Shown piece by piece: positions 30,929 to 38,485 of a stretch of DNA of 47,761 nucleotides; position 1 is the first letter of the stretch; each line of letters opens with the position of its first letter. The translations under genes and the position numbers were made by a program. Under the pieces are notes generated by a model. That model ran no database searches. It saw only the letters and a program-made list of their open reading frames with translations, and was not told where the DNA came from. Origin of the DNA: Lachnospiraceae bacterium (GTDB lineage Bacteria; Bacillota; Clostridia; Lachnospirales; Lachnospiraceae); assembly GCA_017513005.1 (NCBI GenBank), contig JAFWDM010000125.1, positions 1 through 47,761 on the forward strand. The letters are read 5' to 3'.

Positions 30929-31873
30929 ATGCAGTATTTCGTCAGAAAAACCGGCATTCTGCTGCTGACGCTCTTTGTCATTTCTGTGGTGACCTTCTGG
31001 CTCTTTCACATAGTGCCGGGAGATCCTGCAGCCATGATGCTCGGGACGAGCGCATCTGAAAAACAGCTGAAAGACCTGCGGGAGGAGCTGGGACTCGACC
31101 GCCCCCTGACGGAACAGTATACGGACTGGATCGGGGGCGCCGTACACGGGGATCTCGGGACCTCCATCAATTATAAGAAACCGGTCGCGGAGCTTCTGAA
31201 AGGAAAGCTTTCCATCACCCTGATCCTCGGGGCCATGGCCCTGGCGCTCGTCATACTGATCGGAATCCCCCTGGGTGTTTTTACAGCCGGGCGAAGGCAT
31301 GTATACTCGGAACAGCTCCTGAATATCCTCAATATTTTCGGGATCTCCATACCGGGCTTTTTCCTGAGTATTCTGCTGATCTGGATATTCGGCCTGCTCC
31401 TGCACTTTTTCACGCCGGGGAGATTTATCACCTGGGAGAGGGACCCGGTCGGCTTTTTCCGGTCTATGATCTTTCCTGCGATCGCGATCGCGATCCCGCA
31501 GACCTGCATCCTCTGTAAATACATCAGGACCGCCGTGGTCGATGAGGTGCGTGCCGATTACGTCCGGACAGCCAGGAGCAAGGGAAGCACAAAAAACCGC
31601 ATCCTCTACGTGCATGTCCTGAAAAACGCGATTGTCTCGGTGGTTCCTCTGATCGGCATGATCGTGAGCGGAATCTTCTCCGGCTCGATCGTGATCGAGC
31701 AGGTTTTCGGCATCCCCGGGATCGGGCGCCTGCTCATTGCTTCCGTCACATCCAGAGACTACCCGACAGTCCAGACCCTTGTCATGTATATCGCGATCCT
31801 GATCCTGATCGTCAATTTTGTCGTGGATATTCTGATCCAGATCCTGGATCCCCGCATTCGCATCGCGAAATAA
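30929..31873 (+). CDS. Peptide ABC transporter permease (DppB/OppB type)
   Basis: 314 aa, six membrane segments, one of two channel subunits in the cytoplasmic membrane. The family head is FVRKTGILLLTLFVISVVTFWLFHIVPGDP, followed by LREELGLDRPLTEQYTDWI and GDLGTSINY. The EAA loop that docks to the ATPases is ADYVRTARSKGSTKNRILYVHVLKNA near residues 205-230, and IEQVFGIPGIGRL is typical. ATG 30929 follows AAAGGGAGAAAGCC. It is 285 bases downstream of the binding-protein gene, with a hairpin and repeats between, and 13 bases upstream of the second permease. Confidence 0.95.
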   Translation: MQYFVRKTGILLLTLFVISVVTFWLFHIVPGDPAAMMLGTSASEKQLKDLREELGLDRPLTEQYTDWIGGAVHGDLGTSINYKKPVAELLKGKLSITLILGAMALALVILIGIPLGVFTAGRRHVYSEQLLNILNIFGISIPGFFLSILLIWIFGLLLHFFTPGRFITWERDPVGFFRSMIFPAIAIAIPQTCILCKYIRTAVVDEVRADYVRTARSKGSTKNRILYVHVLKNAIVSVVPLIGMIVSGIFSGSIVIEQVFGIPGIGRLLIASVTSRDYPTVQTLVMYIAILILIVNFVVDILIQILDPRIRIAK

Positions 31874-31886
31874 AAAGAGGTGTATT

Positions 31887-32825
31887 ATGATGAATGCAGG
31901 CAATATGAACGCCGCGGAAGCGGGAGCCGCAGTCGGCGCCAAGACCGGTATTATAAAGAAAAAACCTTTCCGGATCAGCCGTAAAAAGGATAAGGGCGGA
32001 GCCCCCGTCTCTGTCGTGAGCGGCTGGACAACGGGAGATACGGAGCTGAAGGTCGGATTTGTACTGGTGGGCATCATCATCGCGCTCGGGATCCTGAGCA
32101 TCTTCTATACGCCCTTTGATGTCTACGAGATGAATACGGCGGTGCGCTCCCAGCCTCCCTCACTGACCCACTTTTTCGGGACAGACAACTTCGGCCGGGA
32201 TATCTTCAGCCGGGCCATGGTGGGCGCCCGTTTTACCCTTCTGGTATCCGGATCCACGGTAATTGCCGCCGCGGGCATCAGCATCGTTCTGGGCCTGGTC
32301 TGCGGCTACGCAGGAGGGCTGCTGGATGAGGTGGTCATGCGGGTCATCGACGCGATCAACTCTTTTCCGAGTATCCTGATCGCACTTGTCATGGTCAGCG
32401 TGCTCAATTACGGAAAACTGACCATCATCCCCGCCCTGATCATCATGTTTATTCCCAGCTTCACGCGAATCGTCCGCACTGGGACCCTCCAGTACAAAAA
32501 CGCGGATTTTGTGCTCAGCAACAAGGTGTTCGGGGACTCGGACCTGCGCATTCTCTTTATCCATATCCTCCCGAATATCTATCCGCTGCTTCTGTCTTCG
32601 ATCGTCATCGGGCTTTCCAATGCGATCCTGGCGGAATCCAGTATGAGTTATCTGGGACTGGGCATCCAGCCGCCGATCCCCAGCTGGGGACGTATGCTCA
32701 AAGAGGCGCAGGATATCCTCTTTTCGACACCCTGGGCAGCGCTTGCGCCCGGTCTGATGATCGTCCTGACGATCGTCGGCCTCAACTGCATCGGCGAGGG
32801 GATCCGCAAAAAGTATCTGAGTTAA
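31887..32825 (+). CDS. Peptide ABC transporter permease (DppC/OppC type)
   Basis: 312 aa, second channel subunit. A cytosolic head of about 45 residues (MMNAGNMNAAEAGAAVGAKTG) precedes the first membrane segment; the usual GTDNFGRDIFSR motif lies at about 95-106 and the EAA loop NADFVLSNKVFGDSDLRILFIHILPN near 210-235. SSMSYLGLGIQPPIPSWGRML is the standard family end block. ATG 31887 after AGAGGTG. Spacing of 13 and 14 bases to its neighbours shows a tight operon. Confidence 0.95.
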   Translation: MMNAGNMNAAEAGAAVGAKTGIIKKKPFRISRKKDKGGAPVSVVSGWTTGDTELKVGFVLVGIIIALGILSIFYTPFDVYEMNTAVRSQPPSLTHFFGTDNFGRDIFSRAMVGARFTLLVSGSTVIAAAGISIVLGLVCGYAGGLLDEVVMRVIDAINSFPSILIALVMVSVLNYGKLTIIPALIIMFIPSFTRIVRTGTLQYKNADFVLSNKVFGDSDLRILFIHILPNIYPLLLSSIVIGLSNAILAESSMSYLGLGIQPPIPSWGRMLKEAQDILFSTPWAALAPGLMIVLTIVGLNCIGEGIRKKYLS

Positions 32826-32839
32826 AAAGGAAACAGGAT

Positions 32840-33802
32840 ATGTCTGAAAACATTCTGGAAGTACAGCACATGACGATTACCCTGTATGAGAACGGGACTT
32901 CCTACAAGATGGTCAACCGGATCAGCTTTACAGTGTGTAAGGGGGAGATCGTCGGGATCGTCGGGGAATCCGGGTGCGGTAAGAGCATGACGGCGCTCGC
33001 CCTCCAGGACCTGCTCAAAAACCATATCAAGGTGACAGAGGGCAGCATGATCTTCGACGGGAAGGACCTGCGCACGATCTCGGCGGCGGAGCGAAGGCAG
33101 ATCAACGGCAGTGATATGACGATGATCTTCCAGGAACCCATGACGAGCCTGAATCCCCTGCACCGGATCGGCGACCAGGTCGGCGAAGTCCTGCTGCTGC
33201 ACGGGCATCATTCGGAGGCGGAGATCAGGGAACGCACGCTGGAAGCCCTGCAGATGGTGGAACTGCCGGATCCCGAAAAGGCCATGCGCATGTACCCGCA
33301 CGAGCTTTCCGGAGGCATGCGGCAGCGCGTGATGATCGCGATGGGGATCATCGCCCGGCCGAAGCTTCTGATCGCGGACGAACCGACGACGGCACTGGAT
33401 GTCACGACCCAGGCGCATGTACTGGAGCTGCTGAAGAGGATCAATCAGCAGACCGGCACGGCGATCCTGCTGATCTCCCACGATCTGGGCGTCATCAACA
33501 AGATCTGCAGCCGTGTCCTGGTCATGTATGCGGGCAAGATCGTGGAACAGGGCCGTACCGAAGACATCCTGAAAAACCCTGTTCACCCCTATACGAAGGG
33601 TCTGATCGCCTCCATCCCCACCAGGCGGATGAAGGGGGCGCCGCTGGCCAGCATTCCGGGCCGCGTGCCGCCGGTCACGGAGGAAAAACCTCCCTGCCCC
33701 TTTGCCTCCCGCTGTGACAAGGGGACAAAGGAGTGTTTCACGGAATATCCTGCGCGCAGGACGATCTCGGGGGACCACATCCTCTGGTGCCATATGCCGT
33801 GA
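32840..33802 (+). CDS. Peptide ABC transporter ATPase (DppD/OppD type)
   Basis: 320 aa ATPase subunit. Walker A GESGCGKS at about 42-49, signature LSGGMRQR, Walker B LLIADEPTTALD, switch His in ISHDLG, then the oligopeptide-transporter C-terminal region with Cys-rich CPFASRCDKGTKEC. All catalytic residues are present. Start ATG 32840 after AAAAGGAAACAGG. It ends 114 bases before the partner ATPase gene; that gap holds no terminator. Confidence 0.95.
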   Translation: MSENILEVQHMTITLYENGTSYKMVNRISFTVCKGEIVGIVGESGCGKSMTALALQDLLKNHIKVTEGSMIFDGKDLRTISAAERRQINGSDMTMIFQEPMTSLNPLHRIGDQVGEVLLLHGHHSEAEIRERTLEALQMVELPDPEKAMRMYPHELSGGMRQRVMIAMGIIARPKLLIADEPTTALDVTTQAHVLELLKRINQQTGTAILLISHDLGVINKICSRVLVMYAGKIVEQGRTEDILKNPVHPYTKGLIASIPTRRMKGAPLASIPGRVPPVTEEKPPCPFASRCDKGTKECFTEYPARRTISGDHILWCHMP

Positions 33803-33916
33803 CGGGGGCAGTACCCGGCACCGCCTATGGAGAAGTTGTTTTCAGCAGTTGTTTTCACACAGAAGAAAAAAAGCACCTTCCGGGGCCTGGACAGGAGCAG
33901 GGGGACATAGGACAAG

Positions 33917-35002
33917 ATGGACAATAAAAAATGTGAAGAGATCCTGGAGATCTCCCACGTCACAAACCGCTACCGGGACAGCGGCGGCTTGTTTTCGAAA
34001 GCAAAGACGACCAGGGTACTCAATGATGTGAGCCTCACGATCCACCGCGACGAACTGTTCGGGCTGGTCGGGGAGAGCGGCTGCGGAAAGTCTACGCTGG
34101 GAAAGGCAGTCCTGGGCCTGATCCCCTATGAGGGAGAGATCCGCGTGGCGGGTCTGGAGCACGCCGGCAGCAGCCGCCGCGAGTTTACGAGCAATGTCCA
34201 GGCGGTTTTTCAGGATCCGCTGAGCTCGCTGAACCCGCGCAGGACCATCGCAAAGACCCTGGAGGAACCCCTGCTTGCGCACGGGATCGGGACAAAGGAG
34301 TCCCGCCGGCAGAAGGCGCTGGAAATGCTGGAGCTGGTCGGACTCGATGCCACCTATGCGGACCGGCTGCCCCGGGACCTGTCCGGCGGACAGCGCCAGC
34401 GTGTCTGTATCGGCGCGGCCCTGATGCTGGACCCGGATCTGGTGATCGCGGACGAGGCGACCTCCGCCCTGGACGTATCCGTAGGCGCGCAGATCCTGAA
34501 TCTCTTTCAGGAGATCCACGAGCGCAAGGATTTCGCCATGCTCTTTATCTCCCACAACCTGAATGTCGTCTACTATCTGTGCGACCGGATCGCTGTCATG
34601 TACCGGGGCAGCATCGTGGAACAGGGAGACGCGGAGAGCCTCTACAACAACCCCCGCCACCCCTATACGAGGATGCTCCTCTCCGCCATCCCGGAGATCG
34701 AGGAGTCGGATGAGCTCAGTCAGTACAGCTTTGAGCAGACCAGACGCGAGGCAGTGCCGGAGGGATGTGATTTCTATCACCGCTGTCCGTATGCGACAGA
34801 GGCCTGCAAGACCCGCCCCGGGCTGGAGGACTGCCTGGATGCCGATCCGGATCCGGCAAAAGAAGCGGCCGGACAGGGGACTGCAGCGGGGCGTCCGGAT
34901 GCCGGCAGGGACCCTGCAGCGGGCGGAAGCGGTCCGGAAACAACAGCTGCGGCACCTGTCGTCAGGGAACATCTCGTCCGCTGCTGGAACCCGGTAAAAT
35001 AA
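33917..35002 (+). CDS. Peptide ABC transporter ATPase (DppF/OppF type)
   Basis: 361 aa, partner ATPase. Walker [10 protein letters not shown] at about 53-61, LSGGQRQR signature, Walker [21 protein letters not shown] switch. The C-terminal Cys block ([15 protein letters not shown]) is followed by an Ala/Gly/Pro/Asp-rich insert of about 40 residues (near 315-350) before the final HLVRCWN, another example of low-complexity inserts in this genome. The N-terminal [21 protein letters not shown] is normal for the OppF type. Last gene of the operon; a strong terminator follows at 35028. Confidence 0.95.
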   Translation: MDNKKCEEILEISHVTNRYRDSGGLFSKAKTTRVLNDVSLTIHRDELFGLVGESGCGKSTLGKAVLGLIPYEGEIRVAGLEHAGSSRREFTSNVQAVFQDPLSSLNPRRTIAKTLEEPLLAHGIGTKESRRQKALEMLELVGLDATYADRLPRDLSGGQRQRVCIGAALMLDPDLVIADEATSALDVSVGAQILNLFQEIHERKDFAMLFISHNLNVVYYLCDRIAVMYRGSIVEQGDAESLYNNPRHPYTRMLLSAIPEIEESDELSQYSFEQTRREAVPEGCDFYHRCPYATEACKTRPGLEDCLDADPDPAKEAAGQGTAAGRPDAGRDPAAGGSGPETTAAAPVVREHLVRCWNPVK

Positions 35003-35027
35003 AATTGAATAAAGGAAATTGAAGAAT

Positions 35028-35060
35028 AAAAAAGCACCTGCGCAGACCGGGTGCTTTTTT
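35028..35060 (+). terminator. Bidirectional terminator between transporter operon and AraC regulator
   Basis: AAAAAAGCACC (35028-35038) pairs with GGGTGCTTTTTT (35049-35060), 10-base loop. A and T runs on both sides serve both convergent genes. Confidence 0.92.
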
Positions 35061-35122
35061 GTTCCGCAGACTGCAGCAGAAGCTGCTTGATGATCCGTAC
35101 GGAGTGGTTTGCTGCCGGGCGC

Positions 35123-35971
35123 TTACTGCAGCTGCGCAATGCGCCTTCGCAGCTCCCGCGGCGTCGTCCCGTAGATCTCCTTGAACATGCGGTTGAACAG
35201 CTTGTAATTGGAAAATCCGTGCCGGTCTGCGATCTCCATGATCGGAGTGTCAGAGGCGCACAGGTCGTGATAGATGTGGGAGAGCCGGACCTGGTTCAGG
35301 TGCTTTTTAAAGGGGATTCCGATCTTGCGGGTAAAAAACCTGCTGAAATACTCGCTGCTCAGACCGAACCGGGCGGAAATTTCGTCGAGAGAGATCGACT
35401 TGTCATAGTTCTCGGCGATATAGGTGACGATCTCCCTGATACGCCGCTGCTCCTTGGAAGGCTCGGGAAGGTCATCGCGGTACAGGGGGATGGAAAAATG
35501 CGAGATCAGTTCATACAGGATGCGGAGGACAAAGGACTCGCAGAGGATCCGGTATCCCTCCGGACGGGAGATCCAGTAGCGGGAAAGCTCCTCCAGAGAT
35601 GCGCAGATCGCCAGATAGAGGTCCACCCGGTCTTCCGTGAGCTCTGTGCGGTCACACAGGATCTGGAAGTTGCGGCGGTTGTCCATGTAGGAAGAGATAC
35701 AGGCATCATCGATATGGATGATGAGCTGGCGGAAATCGGAGGGACAGTGGTACTCATGGATCCGTCCCGTGTCAATGACAGCGAATTCCCCCTTGACCAT
35801 GGTGAGCGTCGAGCCCTCCACGGTGATATCCGCCTGTCCGTCCAGCAGATAGATGATTTCCAGAGCCGAGTGCCAGTGGGCGGGGATATAGGCCTCGGAG
35901 GTGCGGAATTCGATGGCGAGCGTATTGTTGAGCAGATCGTATTTCGGAATGTAGGTATTGCCGGCAGGCAT
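35123..35971 (-). CDS. AraC-family transcriptional regulator
   Basis: 282 aa DNA-binding protein. Residues 20-110 form a cupin-type sensor (AHWHSALEIIYLLDGQADITVEG...FAVIDTGRIHEYHC). The C-terminal 100 residues carry two helix-turn-helix motifs (SLDEISARFGLSSEYFSRFF and PIMEIADRHGFSNYKLFNRMFKE) with the typical PRELRRR end. The ligand is unknown; cupin AraC members often sense sugars. It is convergent to the peptide transporter and divergent from the LRR gene, so the target could be either. Start ATG 35971 (MPAGNTYIPK) after AAAGGGAG; the frame opens at 36007 but without a good ribosome site. Promoter at 36067-36095. Confidence 0.92.
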   Translation of the reverse strand: MPAGNTYIPKYDLLNNTLAIEFRTSEAYIPAHWHSALEIIYLLDGQADITVEGSTLTMVKGEFAVIDTGRIHEYHCPSDFRQLIIHIDDACISSYMDNRRNFQILCDRTELTEDRVDLYLAICASLEELSRYWISRPEGYRILCESFVLRILYELISHFSIPLYRDDLPEPSKEQRRIREIVTYIAENYDKSISLDEISARFGLSSEYFSRFFTRKIGIPFKKHLNQVRLSHIYHDLCASDTPIMEIADRHGFSNYKLFNRMFKEIYGTTPRELRRRIAQLQ

Positions 35972-36066
35972 AGATTCTTGTCTCCCTTTCTTTCCTGTTT
36001 GCCTCATCGCAGGGAACAGACAGCCCCGCTGTGCCTTTTGTCAGCCTGCGCAGCAGGCTTCGTGTC

Positions 36067-36095
36067 ATTATACTGGAACACAGCTTCTGCCGCAA
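36067..36095 (-). promoter_or_regulatory. Promoter of the AraC-family gene
   Basis: Minus strand: TTGCGG (36090-36095), 17 bases, perfect TATAAT (36067-36072). The leader contains AGCCTGC/GCAGGCT, a 7-bp hairpin at 36040-36056. Confidence 0.7.
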
Positions 36096-36158
36096 GCAGA
36101 AAGTCAAAAAAGACTAAATCTTTGTCAAAAAATTATCTATACGCTGTGCGGAAAGTAT

Positions 36159-36385
36159 GTTAATATATTAACAACACAGGAGAAATACAGATTTGAAGCA
36201 GCATGGAAGCAGGTCTGAAGCAGGTCTGAGGCAGTTAGGAAGCGGGTCCTGCAATCCGCACAGCTCCTGTTCAAAAGGATTAGCCGGAGTGCAATTTCGC
36301 ACTTTGCTAATATATTACCCCCCTAAGCATCTTGTAACATCCCTTGAGGAACACCCGGCAGTTTATCCCGCTGCCGGGTGTTTCT
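36159..36385 (+). ncRNA. Candidate small transcript or leader between AraC and LRR genes
   Basis: No ORF of note. In order: perfect palindrome GTTAATATATTAAC (36159-36172, operator- or -10-like), an 11-bp tandem repeat of GAAGCAGGTCT with five units (36195-36249), a two-part hairpin ATTAGC...AGTGC-AATTTC-GCACT...GCTAAT (about 36279-36311) and a strong terminator (36350-36385). The main promoter of the LRR gene lies after this terminator, so a separate short RNA would fit. No known riboswitch or RNA family was recognised. Confidence 0.35.
36350..36385 (+). terminator. Intrinsic terminator within the 35972-36607 gap
   Basis: AACACCCGGCAG (36350-36361) pairs with CTGCCGGGTGTT (36371-36382), 9-base loop, then TCTCG. 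No gene ends just before it on the plus strand, so what it terminates is open. Confidence 0.75.
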
Positions 36386-36516
36386 CGTTATGTCCGTTCC
36401 TCTGCAGACCCGCATGAAACCTCGGGGTATTTTTACGTTTTTGCGGTATTTTCCAGATATTCACACGACTTTTCACGAAAAAGGCCGGACGCAAGGGCGC
36501 ACTTCGCTATTACCAT

Positions 36517-36545
36517 TTGATATATATGCTTCAAAACGATATAAT
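36517..36545 (+). promoter_or_regulatory. Promoter of the zinc-ribbon/LRR gene
   Basis: TTGATA (36517-36522), exactly 17 bases, perfect TATAAT (36540-36545). The start codon follows about 55 bases after the expected transcription start. Confidence 0.85.
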
Positions 36546-36607
36546 GAAACGTGACGCTGATGAAAGCGGCAGTTACTGGACAAAAACGTGGAGGGGAGGA
36601 CAGAAGA

Positions 36608-38326
36608 ATGGCAGAGAACATCCGCTACTGTACATATTGCGGCGCAGAGCTGACGGATGATATTCCGGTCTGCCCCCGCTGCGGACGAGATAACAGTGTG
36701 CCCATGCTCGGCGGCAGAAAATGGGAAAATCCGGAGAGGCGCTCTTCCGGCAGCAGGCGAGCTGCACGTCCGGCTGATTCCGAACCGACGACGATCCCGC
36801 TCTCCGGGGAAGAAAGATATGGAGAGACTGTGGAGCTTAGGGAAGAGGAGGCCCGGAGGATGGAACCGGTTCCCCGGAGCAGGACTTCAGATACGGAGCA
36901 GGGTCCTGAGCGGGCAGAGTATGAAAAAAACGGCTTTGACAGAACGGATGTCGAAACAGGCGGCATGCCGGTGGAGGACCCGGAAGGATGGGAGGAACTC
37001 GATGAATCCTTTGAAGAGGAGGAGTATCCCCGGGAGCCCGTGAAAAAAAAGAAAGCAGGGAAGACAAAAAAGAGAAAGAACCGGGACTCTGACCGGGATT
37101 TTCAGGGAACCGGTGCGGACACCCGCAGAAGAAGGAAAAAGAAACAGGGCAGACTGATCGAGGACAGAGAGGAGAAGGAGAAAAAGCGTACCGGCCTTCT
37201 GCCGCTTCTGGCTCTGGCGGTGATCCCCGTCATTTTGCTCTGTATTCTGATCCCGCAGATCGTAAAGCGGATGCCGGATCCCTCTACAGGCAGTGGTTTT
37301 TCCTTCCTGCAGCCGAAAAAAGAGGATGAGAAACCGGATGCGGGGCAGGAAAATGGCAACGGGCCGGCCGGTCAGGACAAGCCGCAGGATGCAGCGTCCG
37401 TTCCGGAGCTTCAGGTCCCTGCATGGGAGAACGCCGCAGTGGAACAGGCAGTGCGCGCGGCCGCCGGAGTCCCGGAGGGAGAGCTGACCGCAAAGGATCT
37501 TGAGGCGGTCACGTACCTGGACCTTTCCAATGCCGGGTTGAAGGATCTTTCGGTCCTGTCTGCTTTCCCGTCTCTTTTGAGTGTGGACCTGACCGGAAAC
37601 GGGATCAGCGATCTGCGGCCTCTGCAGGGTCTGACCCGGCTGGAGGGCCTGTGTCTGGATGAAAACGAGATCACGGATATCCTGCCGCTTAGGAATATGA
37701 CCTCCCTGCAGCGCCTGTATCTGGAGGGAAACAGGATCCAGAACCTGACCCCTCTCACGACGCTGACAGGCCTGACCCAGCTGTATCTGGAGGACAATGA
37801 GATCACGGATATCACGCCGCTGCAGAATCTCAAAAGCCTGGGGATCCTCCATCTGGGGGGAAATCACCTGCAGGATATCACGCCGCTGTCCGGCCTGACA
37901 AACCTGGAAGTCCTCACCCTCTACAGCGATGACGTTTCCGACCTGTCGCCCCTGTCCGGTCTGGTCCACATGCGCCAGCTCAATCTGTGGGACAATGAGG
38001 TCGGAGACATCAGTGTGCTCGCCGGTATGCGGGACCTGAACCTGCTGATGCTGGGCAGCAACCGGGTGAAGGACCTGACTCCGCTGAAGGACCTGACGGC
38101 CCTGGAGAATCTGCATCTCTCCGACAACCTCATTCAGGACATCACACCGCTGAAAAATCTGACTCTTCTGAACGCGCTGGAGCTGCAGAACAATGAGATC
38201 ACGGAGATCACGGCACTCTCCGGCCTGACTTCCCTGAAGTATCTGGATCTGCGGGGAAATCCCATCGGCAGCTACAAGCCGCTGGAGGGTCTGTCCGTGG
38301 AATCCCTGTACAGGGATGAGGAATAG
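36608..38326 (+). CDS. Zinc-ribbon, single-pass membrane protein with internalin-type leucine-rich repeats
   Basis: 572 aa. A zinc ribbon at the very N terminus (C8, C11, C22, C25: YCTYCGAEL...VCPRCG), then about 170 charged, low-complexity residues with Lys/Arg clusters (KKKKAGKTKKRKNRD), one membrane helix (about 196-220, LLPLLALAVIPVILLCILIP), and after a Pro/Gly linker about 11 internalin-like 22-residue leucine-rich repeats from about 303 to 560 (typical unit LxxLxLxxNxIxDITPLxxLTx). With the ribbon inside and repeats outside, it could pass an external contact to the cytoplasm; that is inference. No LPxTG. Start ATG 36608 after GGAGGGGAGG; own promoter. Zinc-ribbon-headed membrane proteins are common in Clostridia with no set function. 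Confidence 0.85.
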   Translation: MAENIRYCTYCGAELTDDIPVCPRCGRDNSVPMLGGRKWENPERRSSGSRRAARPADSEPTTIPLSGEERYGETVELREEEARRMEPVPRSRTSDTEQGPERAEYEKNGFDRTDVETGGMPVEDPEGWEELDESFEEEEYPREPVKKKKAGKTKKRKNRDSDRDFQGTGADTRRRRKKKQGRLIEDREEKEKKRTGLLPLLALAVIPVILLCILIPQIVKRMPDPSTGSGFSFLQPKKEDEKPDAGQENGNGPAGQDKPQDAASVPELQVPAWENAAVEQAVRAAAGVPEGELTAKDLEAVTYLDLSNAGLKDLSVLSAFPSLLSVDLTGNGISDLRPLQGLTRLEGLCLDENEITDILPLRNMTSLQRLYLEGNRIQNLTPLTTLTGLTQLYLEDNEITDITPLQNLKSLGILHLGGNHLQDITPLSGLTNLEVLTLYSDDVSDLSPLSGLVHMRQLNLWDNEVGDISVLAGMRDLNLLMLGSNRVKDLTPLKDLTALENLHLSDNLIQDITPLKNLTLLNALELQNNEITEITALSGLTSLKYLDLRGNPIGSYKPLEGLSVESLYRDEE

Positions 38327-38423
38327 GCGCGGCTGTGACAGACAGGGCTGCACGACCGACGCGGGCAGGCTCGTGAGCGACTGTTGCGCTGCGATTTGAG
38401 ATATGACAGAAAGCATGTATTGA

Positions 38424-38469
38424 CAGCTGCCGTCTGATCAGGAACGGGTATCGGCAGCTGCCGTCTGAT
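38424..38469. repeat. Direct repeat upstream of the ABC exporter genes
   Basis: CAGCTGCCGTCTGAT at 38424 and 38455, period 31; the first copy follows a TTGACA at 38420, but no matching -10 is present. GCAGCTGC is itself palindromic. Confidence 0.65.
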
Positions 38470-38485
38470 ATAGAGCAGGTAGTAT

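Noticed and set aside
29042-32101. 1019-codon minus-strand ORF opposite the binding protein and permease genes
   Set aside because: Very long but antisense to two strongly conserved genes and their spacer; no domain signatures.
36195-36249. GGAAGCAG in the repeat, considered as part of a signal recognition particle RNA
   Set aside because: The motif is part of the 11-bp repeat; the rest of the SRP RNA helix 8 consensus is absent.
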